NCBI RefSeq assembly: GCF_900109465.1
Contig: NZ_FOAZ01000021.1
Coordinates: 101,746-165,745 of the forward strand
Direction of reading: 5' to 3'
Source: Streptacidiphilus jiangxiensis
GTDB lineage: Bacteria > Actinomycetota > Actinomycetes > Streptomycetales > Streptomycetaceae
Length of the DNA stretch: 64,000 nucleotides
Shown piece after piece: positions 8,750-16,594 of this stretch (positions are counted from its first letter, which is position 1; each line of letters opens with the position of its first letter). Position numbers and translations under genes: made by a program. The notes beneath the pieces were generated by a model. It was not told the origin of the DNA and did not search any database. It was given only the letters and a program-made list of their open reading frames with translations.

Positions 8750-8920
8750 CGCGGGCGCCGGGGTCGGAGACGGAGCCGGGGACCCAATTCCCCGGGGTGA
8801 ATCGGCATCAGGTCGACCGCGGCGCGCGGGTGCCCACAGGGGGCGCCGGTACCGGGGTCGTGAGGTGTCGTAGGGCGAGACTTCCGGCCCGAACCCGTCA
8901 GCTCACCCGGTAGACGGCCA
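8750..8920 (+). ncRNA. Cyclic di-AMP riboswitch (ydaO/yuaA motif)
   Basis: The leader of the NlpC/P60 gene holds the conserved blocks of this class in order: GAGCCGGGGACCCAA near 8774-8788, GGGGTGAATCGGC near 8795-8807, a variable hairpin region (8820-8870), then a block beginning CGGCCCGAACCCGTCAG and ending CACCCGGTAGAC at about 8885-8915. In Streptomyces this riboswitch controls wall-hydrolase genes, with c-di-AMP usually turning expression off. The ribosome site AAGGAG (8926-8931) lies just after it. Outer P1 boundaries are approximate. Confidence 0.88.
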
Positions 8921-8940
8921 GGAAGAAGGAGCCCGTCCAG

Positions 8941-9951
8941 GTGGCGTCCCACCGCCGTCCCGCCGCGCCCAGCCGCACCCGCACCCGAATATCCGCGCTC
9001 ACCGTCGTGGCGGCCACCAGCGTCGGTCTCGCGACGCAGACCGCGCAGGCTGCGCCGCAGCCCACGACCGGGCAGCTGAAGTCGCAGCTCGACCAGCTGA
9101 ACAGTCAGTCGGACAAGGCTGTCGAGGCCTACAACGAGGCCCAGGCCAAGCAGCAGCAGCTCCAGAAGAAGGTGTCGATCCTTCAGGACGAGATCGCGCG
9201 GGACCAGGCCAAGGCCAACGACCTGATGGACAGCGTGGGCGCGATGGCCGCGAACCAGTACACCGAGGGCGCGGTCGACCCGACACTGCAGTTGCTGCTG
9301 ACCAGCGACCCCACCGCCTTCCTGCAGAAGGCCACCTCGATGGACCAGATGTCCAGCAACGAGGCCGCCAAGCTGCAGACGCTCGCCGCCGAGGAACAGA
9401 CCCTCAACCGCGAGAAGGCCCAGGCGCAGCAGGAGCTCCAGGCCCTCCAGGCGGTCACCCAGCAGGCCGCCGCCCTCAAGGCGGCCGCGGCCGACAAGGT
9501 CAAGGCGACGCAGAAGCTGCTGGACTCCATGACGCCCAGCCAGCGCACCCAGCTGACCGGCGGCACCGGCTCCAACCTCCCCCACGGGGGCAAGGCGGGC
9601 GACTCCGTCGAGGCGGCGGCGTTCGCGGCGGCGCAGACCCGCATCGGCTACCCGTACCACTACGGCTCCACCGGTCCCACCCAGTTCGACTGCTCCGGCC
9701 TGATGATGTGGTCCTACGAGCAGGCCGGCTACCAGCTGGGCCGCGACACCTACGCGCAGATGGGCGACGGCACGGTTGTCGCCTCCGAGGCCGACCTCCA
9801 GATCGGCGACCTGGTCTTCTTCAACGGTGGTGAGCACGTCGGCATGTGGGCCGGCAACGGCATCATCCTGCACGCCCCGCACACGGGCGCGCTCGTGCGG
9901 TACGAGTCCATCACGACGATCGGCTCGATCTACGCGATGCGCCACATCTGA
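8941..9951 (+). CDS. Secreted NlpC/P60 peptidoglycan endopeptidase
   Basis: 336 residues: signal peptide (about 1-40, AxA cleavage near AQAAPQ), a long Gln/Ala-rich coiled coil (about 45-200), and a C-terminal NlpC/P60 cysteine-peptidase domain with DCSGLM (Cys near 251), GEHVGMW (His near 299) and a third polar residue in ILHAPHTG. This RipA-like layout cleaves D-Glu-diaminopimelate bonds in stem peptides. GTG 8941 has AAGGAG 9 bp upstream. Expression is probably gated by the c-di-AMP riboswitch in its leader, tying wall hydrolysis to turgor or potassium signalling. Confidence 0.93.
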   Translation: MASHRRPAAPSRTRTRISALTVVAATSVGLATQTAQAAPQPTTGQLKSQLDQLNSQSDKAVEAYNEAQAKQQQLQKKVSILQDEIARDQAKANDLMDSVGAMAANQYTEGAVDPTLQLLLTSDPTAFLQKATSMDQMSSNEAAKLQTLAAEEQTLNREKAQAQQELQALQAVTQQAAALKAAAADKVKATQKLLDSMTPSQRTQLTGGTGSNLPHGGKAGDSVEAAAFAAAQTRIGYPYHYGSTGPTQFDCSGLMMWSYEQAGYQLGRDTYAQMGDGTVVASEADLQIGDLVFFNGGEHVGMWAGNGIILHAPHTGALVRYESITTIGSIYAMRHI

Positions 9952-9980
9952 GACACACACGCGGGCGCCTGCCCGTTGCG

Positions 9981-10010
9981 CCGCCCCGGAGCCTTGAGGC
10001 GCCGGGGCGG
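9981..10010. terminator. Bidirectional hairpin terminator
   Basis: CCGCCCCGG and CCGGGGCGG arms extended by GCC/GGC around a TTGA loop, placed between the convergent NlpC/P60 and phosphatase genes. Confidence 0.75.
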
Positions 10011-10026
10011 TCTGTGTGTGCGCCCG

Positions 10027-10776
10027 TCAGAGGTGCCAGTGCAGGACCGTGGCGTCGTCGTGGCGCTTGCCGTGGAAGGCGCCCTCGGCGAGGGCGAGTT
10101 CCGCCTTGCGGACGGAGTCGACCAGCTGGGTGGGGCCGTTCGCGGCGAGGGTGTCCAGCAGTTCGGTCCAGGTCCAGCCGAAGCGCTCGACGAGGCGGCC
10201 GACCCCGTCGGACAGCGCGGCGGCCTCGCGGATGTGGCTGAGCGGGAACGACGCCGTCGCCGCGTGCTCGGCCGCCTCCGGGCGGGTGGAGGCGACCCAG
10301 AAGCCGCCGGGCGTGTTGCGCAGTGCGCTCACCGACGTGCGGTCGTAGGCCGGGAGGTGGTCGATGCGGTCGTCGGAGACGACCTCGATCCGGTCGTCGA
10401 TGGTGCGGACCACGACCGGGGAGTCCGCGAGGACCAGGCAGTCGAGGCGGTCGGCCACGGCGTCCGCGCGCAGGAGTGCGACGGTGCTGGAGGGGCTCTC
10501 GGGGTTGCCGTGGTCGCACTGCGGGTGCAGGTCGCGGGTGCGCAGGATCGCCTGCCGCAGCACCTCCGGCAGCGGTTCGTCCGGGTGCGCGAGCAGGAAC
10601 GCTCCGAGTTGGCCGGCCAGGCGCGCGACGAACCACGGGACGTCGTGGACGCAGCCGGTGGGCAGCCCGCTCGGGGTCGCCCCGTCGAGGACCAGCGCGA
10701 AGTGCGGCCCGGCCAGGACGAAGTCCTCGTTGGCGATCGTGTCCGGGCTCGGCTCGCAGCTGTAGCGGATCTCCAC
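10027..10776 (-). CDS. PP2C-like protein phosphatase domain protein
   Basis: 249 residues. Motifs match the PP2C metal-binding pattern: NEDFV, ALVLDGAT (Asp of the DG motif), ALSDGVG and the C-terminal KRHDDATVLHWHL. PP2C enzymes are Mg/Mn-dependent Ser/Thr phosphatases that oppose Hanks kinases. GTG start with a GGAGGAG site just upstream. Divergent from the next gene. A window-local kinase exists at 3.6 kb but nothing links them directly. Confidence 0.8.
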   Translation of the reverse strand: MEIRYSCEPSPDTIANEDFVLAGPHFALVLDGATPSGLPTGCVHDVPWFVARLAGQLGAFLLAHPDEPLPEVLRQAILRTRDLHPQCDHGNPESPSSTVALLRADAVADRLDCLVLADSPVVVRTIDDRIEVVSDDRIDHLPAYDRTSVSALRNTPGGFWVASTRPEAAEHAATASFPLSHIREAAALSDGVGRLVERFGWTWTELLDTLAANGPTQLVDSVRKAELALAEGAFHGKRHDDATVLHWHL

Positions 10777-10875
10777 GGCTCTCCTCCAGGCTCCGCCCGT
10801 CGGGGCATATGCGACCTTCTCCGATCATGCCCCGAGTGGCCCCGGAGACGCAGGAGGCTTCTCTAGTCTGCTGGT

Positions 10876-11499
10876 ATGGATCCCGAATCGGAGCCCATGA
10901 CACCGGAGCCCTTCACATCGGAACCCGCGCCGGAGCCGGCCACTCCACCGGATGACCGGTCGCTCGACCAGTTGGTCGCCGACCTGTTCGACCAGCCGAG
11001 CCCGCCCGCCGCCGCCGAGCCGCCCGACGAGCCGCCCGCCGGGCCTGGTGCCGGGCCTGGTGCGAACGCCGCCGACGGTCCGGGCGGGACGTCGGCCGAG
11101 GCCGCCGCCGTGCCCGGTGCCGACGCCACCGAGGGCGTGCTCGGGCCGCGCAGGCTGGACCCGCCCGCGGCGGCGGCCCTGCTGCGCCTGGCCGCGCGCG
11201 TGGAACGCGACCTGCTGGCGGCCGGGCTGAACGCCAAGCCCTACGAGGTGACCCCGTCCTCGCTCGCGGGCGTCGAGGTGGAGGTCGACGCCTTCGACGA
11301 CGCGGTCGGCGGCGTCTGGCTGCACTGGCGCACCCACCCCTCGGTGGCCGCGGAGGGGCAGGACTCGACGTCGGTCCGCGTGGTGATGGCCGAGGCCCTG
11401 GTCCGCACCCTCGCCGCGCTCGGCTACCGCGCCGAGCACGGCGACGACAGCCTCCGCCCCTTCGCGGTCCACGTGCTGGCCGGTCCCGCGTCAGCGTGA
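10876..11499 (+). CDS. Hypothetical protein with acidic Pro/Ala-rich N-terminus
   Basis: 207 residues. The first ~95 are a disordered Pro/Glu/Ala/Gly-rich segment; residues ~95-207 look globular (RRLDPPAAAALLRLAARVERDL, VEVEVDAFDDAVGGVWLHW). A TAGTCT -10-like box ends 6 bp before ATG 10876, suggesting a leaderless transcript. No domain recognised. Confidence 0.7.
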   Translation: MDPESEPMTPEPFTSEPAPEPATPPDDRSLDQLVADLFDQPSPPAAAEPPDEPPAGPGAGPGANAADGPGGTSAEAAAVPGADATEGVLGPRRLDPPAAAALLRLAARVERDLLAAGLNAKPYEVTPSSLAGVEVEVDAFDDAVGGVWLHWRTHPSVAAEGQDSTSVRVVMAEALVRTLAALGYRAEHGDDSLRPFAVHVLAGPASA

Positions 11500-11589
11500 C
11501 GGCGTGGTGGCCGAGGTGACGCCGGACGGCCGGGGCGATCGCAGCTCGCAGAAGCCGTCGGAGCCGATGTTCATGGAAGACTGGTCGGG

Positions 11590-12486
11590 ATGAACGACGA
11601 GGAGTGGCTCGCAGCGCAGTTCGAGGAACACCGGCCGAGGCTGCGGGCGGTGGCCTACCGGATGCTCGGATCCTTCGCGGATGCCGAGGACGCCCTGCAG
11701 GACGCCTGGGTGCGGATCGCCCGCGCCGAGGTGAGCCCGGCGGAGATCGACAACCCGGCCGGTTGGCTCACCACGATCGTCGGCCGGGTGTGCCTGAACG
11801 CGCTGCGCAGCCGCAAGGCCCGCCGGGAGGAGACCTGGGACACCTGGGACGGGCACCTGCCCGACCCCGTCGTCACCGACGAGGGCCCGCTCGGGCCCGA
11901 GGAGTCGGCCCTGCTGGCCGACTCCGTCGGCCTCGCGCTGCAGATCGTGCTGGACGCGCTCTCGCCGGACGAGCGGCTCGCCTTCGTGCTGCACGACATG
12001 TTCGAGGTGCCGTTCCCCGAGATCGCCGCCGTGCTGGACCGGGAGGCCGCGGCCACCCGCCAGCTCGCGAGCCGCGCCCGCCGCCGCGTCGCCGACGCGG
12101 GCGCGCCCGCACCCGACCGGGACCTGGCCCGGCAGCGTGTCGTCGTCGACGCCTTCTACGCCGCCGCGCGCGAGGGCGACCTCGACGCCCTGGTGTCCGT
12201 GCTCCACCCCGACGTCGTCGGCCGCGCCGACTTCGGCGCCCTGCAACTGCCGCGCCCCGCGCTGATCCGCGGCGCGGAGACCGTCGCCCAGAACGCCCGC
12301 ATCGGCTACACCCCGGGCGCGGAGCTCCGCCCCGTGCTGGTCAACGGCGCCGCGGCCACGCTCGTCCTGCGCGAGGGCCGTCCGTACGTGCTGATGGCCT
12401 TCACCGTCGTCGAGGAGCGCATCGTCGCCATCGACATCTACGGCGATCCGTCCCGGCTGAGCGAGGTCGCGGCGTCCGTGCTGTGA
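11590..12486 (+). CDS. ECF41-type RNA polymerase sigma factor (SigJ-like)
   Basis: 298 residues: sigma region 2 (FEEHRPRLRAVAYRMLGSFADAEDALQDAWVR), the family linker NPAGWLTTIVGRVCLNALRSR, region 4 (LSPDERLAFVLHDMFEVPF), and a C-terminal SnoaL/NTF2-like domain (about 180-298) ending with YGDPSRL, equivalent to the regulatory NPDKL-type motif. In ECF41 factors the SnoaL-like tail modulates activity in place of a separate anti-sigma. Members usually sit beside an oxidoreductase, epimerase or carboxymuconolactone decarboxylase gene; none is adjacent here. Confidence 0.92.
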   Translation: MNDEEWLAAQFEEHRPRLRAVAYRMLGSFADAEDALQDAWVRIARAEVSPAEIDNPAGWLTTIVGRVCLNALRSRKARREETWDTWDGHLPDPVVTDEGPLGPEESALLADSVGLALQIVLDALSPDERLAFVLHDMFEVPFPEIAAVLDREAAATRQLASRARRRVADAGAPAPDRDLARQRVVVDAFYAAAREGDLDALVSVLHPDVVGRADFGALQLPRPALIRGAETVAQNARIGYTPGAELRPVLVNGAAATLVLREGRPYVLMAFTVVEERIVAIDIYGDPSRLSEVAASVL

Positions 12487-12500
12487 GCCGGCGACCGGCC

Positions 12501-13643
12501 TCAGTTCTGGCGCAGCGCAGGCATCGGCACCGGCACGCTGTAGGTGGACGAGCCGACCCCGACACCGCCCTGGCAGGAGTTGGGCGGGTCGGTGGTGACG
12601 CCGCGCGTCGACGGCATCTCCGCTGCCCAGAACATGTAGCCCAGCAGTCCCGGCGTCGTCCCGGCCCCGGCGGGCGCGGCGCTCTGCAACCAGCTGCCGG
12701 TCGTGTTCTCCAGCGAGGTCGAGAACGTGGTGCACTCGGGCCGCACGGACGAGCCCTCGGCGATGTACAGGCTGCCGGTGAACTTCGCCGGTGCGAGCGG
12801 CGGGATCGGCGGGCTGTAGGTCGGCTTGCCGGTCAGGTGCTCCTGCCAGTTGGACTCCGCGCCTGCGGCGTTGCCGGGCTGCTTGCTCGGCACCATCGCG
12901 TTGGCGTAGTCCAGCACGGGATTGCTGGTGTTCAGCCAGTTCGCGGTGGCGTACTGGTCCAGCCCGACCAGCCAGCGGTCGCCCGCGGCGACGTCGATCG
13001 TGAGCCGGGCGGTCGGGTCCGCGCCGGTCGCGTCGTAGGGGTGCGCGGCGCGGTAGGCGCTGATGAACGACTGCAGCCCCGTCAGGTTCGGGCTGGAGGA
13101 GTTCTCGTAGTCGATCTCGATGCCGACCCCGAGCTGGGTGGCGAGCGCTGCGGCCTTCTGCCCGAGCAGGGTGGGGTTCTGCGAGAGCGCGGTGTCCCAG
13201 TCGTTGGCGTAGGTGATGCCGCCGATCGAGAGCATCACGCGGATGCCGTGGCTGGTGTAGTAGTTGACGATCGCCTGGGTCATCCCGTTCGGCACGCCGC
13301 CCGTGTCCCCGGCGTCGGTGGTGCCGTTCAGCAACCGCAGCGGGTTGACGAAGCTCAGCACGACCAGGTTGACGGAGGGGTGCCCGTCGCCGCGGTCGAT
13401 CAGCCAGTGGTTCTTCTGGTCGTAGTCCGTCATGTCCCGCACGGCCGCCCAGGTGCACGCGTCGTCGGAACACGCCCAGGCTCCGTACACCTGCATCGGA
13501 CTCGTTGCCGTGGGCGCGGCCGCCTGGACCGCTGCGGTCCTCGTCGCGGCCTGCCCGGGCTCGGCGCCGCCGAGTGCGGCGCCGGTCAGCGCGAGCGTCG
13601 CGGCGGCGAGCAGGGTGGGGGTTCTGCCTATGTGCATGCGCAT
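12501..13643 (-). CDS. Secreted glycoside hydrolase family 18 (chitinase-like) protein
   Basis: 380 residues. Signal peptide 1-35 (cleavage near GQAATRT), then a TIM-barrel GH18 domain: MLSIGG in strand 3 and GVGIEIDYEN in strand 4, carrying the catalytic-type DxE (DYE). The usual first Asp of DxxDxDxE is replaced by Gly/Glu, so activity on chitin needs testing. ATG 13643 has GGGAGG 6-7 bp upstream. A DasR-type site lies ~70 bp upstream, supporting GlcNAc/chitin control. The gene ends 14 bp from the convergent sigma factor. Confidence 0.85.
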   Translation of the reverse strand: MRMHIGRTPTLLAAATLALTGAALGGAEPGQAATRTAAVQAAAPTATSPMQVYGAWACSDDACTWAAVRDMTDYDQKNHWLIDRGDGHPSVNLVVLSFVNPLRLLNGTTDAGDTGGVPNGMTQAIVNYYTSHGIRVMLSIGGITYANDWDTALSQNPTLLGQKAAALATQLGVGIEIDYENSSSPNLTGLQSFISAYRAAHPYDATGADPTARLTIDVAAGDRWLVGLDQYATANWLNTSNPVLDYANAMVPSKQPGNAAGAESNWQEHLTGKPTYSPPIPPLAPAKFTGSLYIAEGSSVRPECTTFSTSLENTTGSWLQSAAPAGAGTTPGLLGYMFWAAEMPSTRGVTTDPPNSCQGGVGVGSSTYSVPVPMPALRQN

Positions 13644-13710
13644 CCATCGCCTCCCGGCGAAGAGGGCTGAATAGGTCGCCCCAAGGTTGATGATCTGCTG
13701 ATGCCCTGTC

Positions 13711-13726
13711 AATGGTCCGGACCAAT
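13711..13726. promoter_or_regulatory. DasR-type (dre) operator upstream of the GH18 gene
   Basis: The perfect 12-bp palindrome TGGTCCGGACCA (13713-13724) matches the core TGGTCTAGACCA of the dre element bound by the GlcNAc-responsive GntR regulator DasR, and the TGGTC/GACC motif of Streptomyces chitinase promoters. It lies 70 bp before the GH18 start, between the divergent GH18 and methyltransferase genes. Confidence 0.7.
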
Positions 13727-13828
13727 ACCGGGGTGAGGGCGGAGGACGTGCGGGGCTCGCGGGCCGTGTGAGGCATCCTGCTCGCGTCGCCGTGGCGCGG
13801 GTGACCCGGGAAGGTCGACCATGAGGCC

Positions 13829-14701
13829 ATGACCTCCTCACCCCGCCCGCCGCACGCCGAAGGCCGACCGGATCCGACCGGCGGGACCGCCGCGCTCGGC
13901 GGAGAGTCCGCTCCCGCTCGCGGGTACCTGCTGGACAACGCGCGTGCCGAGGCGGGGGAGCGTTTCGTCTGCTTGGCCGAGCTGTTCGACGGTGTGACGC
14001 GCGGGCACTTCGACCGCCTGGGTGTCGGCGCCGGCTCGCGCGTCTGGGTGGTGGGGGCCGGCGGCCCCAGCATCCCGGAGGCACTGGCGGCGACCGTCGG
14101 TCCGACCGGGCACGTGCTGGCCACGGACATCAACCCGTCGTGGCTGAAGGACGGTGACGGGTACGAGGTGCGCCGGCACGACGTCGTCGCCGATCCGCCG
14201 CCGGAGCCGGGGACGTTCGACCTGGTGCACGCCCGGCTCGTACTCGTCCATGTGCCGGACCGAGCCCGGGCGCTGGCCAACATGGTGGCGGCGCTGCGGC
14301 CCGGTGGCCGACTGCTGGTCGAGGACGCCGACACCGCGCTGCAGCCACTGGCCTGCCTGGACGACAGCGGGCCCGCGCAGCGGCGTGCCAACCGGATGCG
14401 GGACGCGATCCGGGAGCTGTTGGCGGGTCGTGGCGCGGACCTGCGCTACGGCCGGACACTGCCGGGAGCCCTGCGTGAGGCCGGCTTGGTGGATGTCGCC
14501 GCCGCGGGTTCCTTCCCCGTCGGCGGCCTGGCCTGCGACCGCCTGGAGGCGTCGACCGTCCGCCACGTCCGCAACGAGCTGCTCGCGGCCGGCCTGGCCG
14601 ACGACGCCGAGATCGACGCGCACCTGGCCGCGATCCACGCGGGCGAACTCGATCTGACACTCGCGCCGCTGATCTCGGCCTGGGGCCGCCGCCCGGCCTG
14701 A
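13829..14701 (+). CDS. SAM-dependent methyltransferase (class I)
   Basis: 290 residues with a Rossmann methyltransferase core: VWVVGAGGPSIPEAL (motif I region), ATDINPSWL (acidic end of strand 2), FDLVHARLVLVHVPD (motif II) and LRPGGRLLVEDAD (motif III). The N-terminus is Pro/Gly-rich. Substrate unknown. It is transcribed away from the GH18 gene and ends in a very strong palindromic terminator. Confidence 0.85.
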   Translation: MTSSPRPPHAEGRPDPTGGTAALGGESAPARGYLLDNARAEAGERFVCLAELFDGVTRGHFDRLGVGAGSRVWVVGAGGPSIPEALAATVGPTGHVLATDINPSWLKDGDGYEVRRHDVVADPPPEPGTFDLVHARLVLVHVPDRARALANMVAALRPGGRLLVEDADTALQPLACLDDSGPAQRRANRMRDAIRELLAGRGADLRYGRTLPGALREAGLVDVAAAGSFPVGGLACDRLEASTVRHVRNELLAAGLADDAEIDAHLAAIHAGELDLTLAPLISAWGRRPA

Positions 14702-14717
14702 CAGAGCACTACCAGCC

Positions 14718-14767
14718 GCTGTCCAGGGTCCCCAGCCTTCGGCCGAAGGCTGGGGACCCTGGACAGC
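14718..14767. terminator. Perfect 50-bp palindrome, bidirectional terminator
   Basis: Two perfect 25-base arms abut with no spacer (from GCTGTCCAGGG at 14718 to its mirror CCCTGGACAGC ending at 14767). It separates the convergent methyltransferase and ricin-lectin genes and could fold to a cruciform or a 25-bp RNA hairpin. Confidence 0.85.
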
Positions 14768-14782
14768 GCCGGGCCGACAGGC

Positions 14783-15319
14783 TTACTGCGGCGGGGTGAA
14801 CTGGATCCACTTCTCCGCGTAGTTGCCGTTGCAGAACCACAGTTCGGTCCAGCTGCTGGGGCTGGTGCCGTAGCCCGAGACGTTGAGGCACAGGCCGGAG
14901 TTGGGGTTGTAGATCGTGCCGTCGCTGCGGAGCTGCCACTGCTCGGCGGGGTTGCCGTTGCAGGCCCAGATCTCGGTGTGAGTGCTGGGACTGCTGCCGT
15001 AGCCCGGGGTGTTGAGGCAGAGGCCGGAGTTGGGGTTGTAGATGGTGCCGTCGCTCCGGAGCTGCCACGACTCCGCGTTCTGGTTGACGCAGTTCCAGAT
15101 CTCGCCGTGGGCGCTCGGGTCCTGGCTGTAGCCCGCGACGTTGAGGCACAGGCCCGAGTTCGGGTTGAACAGGTGGACAGCCGCCGAGTCCTGGGGTGCG
15201 TTCTGCGGGGCGGCCGAGGCCGAGCTGACGGGTGCGGCGGCGAGGACGGCCACCGTGGCGCCGGCCAGGGCGAGGCCTACCTGGCGACGGCCGTGGCGAG
15301 CCCGCTGGGATCGTGTCAT
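14783..15319 (-). CDS. Secreted ricin-type beta-trefoil lectin
   Basis: 178 residues: signal peptide (about 1-36, ending SSASA-AP) and one beta-trefoil of three very similar ~40-residue repeats. Each repeat has NPNSGLCLN, then GYxxxPS, E-W/L-W-C and a terminal Q/E-W-Q-type motif (ESWQL, EQWQL, EKWIQF). Two Cys per repeat suggest disulfides. There is no catalytic domain, so this is a free carbohydrate-binding exoprotein. ATG 15319 starts the signal peptide; an upstream in-frame ATG adds 13 residues. Confidence 0.9.
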   Translation of the reverse strand: MTRSQRARHGRRQVGLALAGATVAVLAAAPVSSASAAPQNAPQDSAAVHLFNPNSGLCLNVAGYSQDPSAHGEIWNCVNQNAESWQLRSDGTIYNPNSGLCLNTPGYGSSPSTHTEIWACNGNPAEQWQLRSDGTIYNPNSGLCLNVSGYGTSPSSWTELWFCNGNYAEKWIQFTPPQ

Positions 15320-15511
15320 GGGAGTTCCTCTTCCATGGGGCGAATATGTCCATGACAATTTCTGCGCTGGCCGAGGCCCGCGCCACCGCCTTCGACCGTG
15401 GTCGAAATCGGGAGCAAGTACCCCCGCCTACTGGCAGGTAGGCAAGCTCGTGCCGATCGGATAACGTCCACTTGTCGCGCACATGACCTTCACATGTGAC
15501 CCGGGGGGCTG

Positions 15512-16492
15512 ATGCTTCGAATCCACTTCACCGCCGACGACCTGCGACGGATCAGCTGGGCATCCCATCCGGAGCCGCTCATGGAGACCGTGCTCAGCGT
15601 GCAACTGCTCCAACAGCCCCAGGCGGACGCCAGGCCGTTCGCCGGCTGGTCCGCCCGGGTCCGCCGGGGCCTCGGACGCCGCGAGCGGCCGGTGTTCGAC
15701 CTGGCCACGCCTGACGACGGCACCGTCCCCGAGCTCCTGCTCGCCCCGACCGGGGCCAGGACCCTCGCCGACGGCCTGACCGCCGTCCGGTCCAAGCCGA
15801 CGGCCCAGGCCGTCTCCGACCTGGCTGTGGCCCGCAGTCGGCGTCCCGATCTGCCGCAGTGGGTCGTCGACGTCCACCACCGGCGTCCGGCCGCCACCAG
15901 TCGACTGGCCGCGCTGCTGGACACCTACCACCGGCTGGCGATCGCGCCGACCTGGCGGCGGGTGAACGACGCCTTCCGGGCGGCGTTCGCCGGCGCGTCC
16001 GCCGCCGAGCCCGAACGGGGGCTGGGTGGTCTTCACCCGTCTGTCAGCTGGGATTTCCCGACCCTGACGGTCCCGTGCCATATCCCGCACGACGTGGACG
16101 TCCGGCTCCGTGGCCGGGGTCTCGTCCTGATCCCGGTCTTCTTCCTGCGCGTCCCGACAGCGCGCGTCGACAACTACGACGAGCGGGCGCCGGTGGAGCT
16201 CTACATCCCGGTTCACCAGCGGTTCTCGGCTGCCGGCGGTGATCCGTACGACGACCCGGGCCTCACCCACCTGCTGGGCCGCACGCGGGCGGCGGTTCTG
16301 ACCGACCTCACCGACATCCGCAGCACCACCGAACTCGCCGCCCGGCTCGGCATCTCCGCGTCGACGGCCAGCCACCACCTCAACGCCCTCCGCGAGGGTG
16401 GCCTGATCACGACCGTGCGCGAGCACGGCGCCGCTCGGCACAGCCTCACCCATCTCGGGCTGCGCCTGCTCTACCGGCCGGCCCGCCGCTGA
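15512..16492 (+). CDS. ArsR-family winged-helix transcriptional regulator
   Basis: 326 residues, much longer than simple ArsR proteins. The C-terminal ~75 residues form a winged helix (TELAARLGISASTASHHLNALREGGLITT). The N-terminal ~240 residues are a Streptomyces-type extension (MLRIHFTADDLRRISWA) of unknown ligand. GGGGGG lies 5 bp upstream of ATG 15512. A palindrome TCACATGTGA (15490-15499) overlaps its leader and may be an autoregulatory site. Divergent from the ricin lectin gene. Confidence 0.88.
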   Translation: MLRIHFTADDLRRISWASHPEPLMETVLSVQLLQQPQADARPFAGWSARVRRGLGRRERPVFDLATPDDGTVPELLLAPTGARTLADGLTAVRSKPTAQAVSDLAVARSRRPDLPQWVVDVHHRRPAATSRLAALLDTYHRLAIAPTWRRVNDAFRAAFAGASAAEPERGLGGLHPSVSWDFPTLTVPCHIPHDVDVRLRGRGLVLIPVFFLRVPTARVDNYDERAPVELYIPVHQRFSAAGGDPYDDPGLTHLLGRTRAAVLTDLTDIRSTTELAARLGISASTASHHLNALREGGLITTVREHGAARHSLTHLGLRLLYRPARR

Positions 16493-16594
16493 GCGCGCCG
16501 TCGCGGCACGTGGCCGATTGCTCCCTGTCGGATCGGGTGAAAGCACGGTAAAAGTGGAGAACTCGCAAGAAAACCAATCTAATTGGGGGGAATC

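Noticed and set aside
11491..14391. 966-codon minus-strand frame
   Set aside because: Spans the sigma factor, GH18 and methyltransferase genes out of frame and has no domain.
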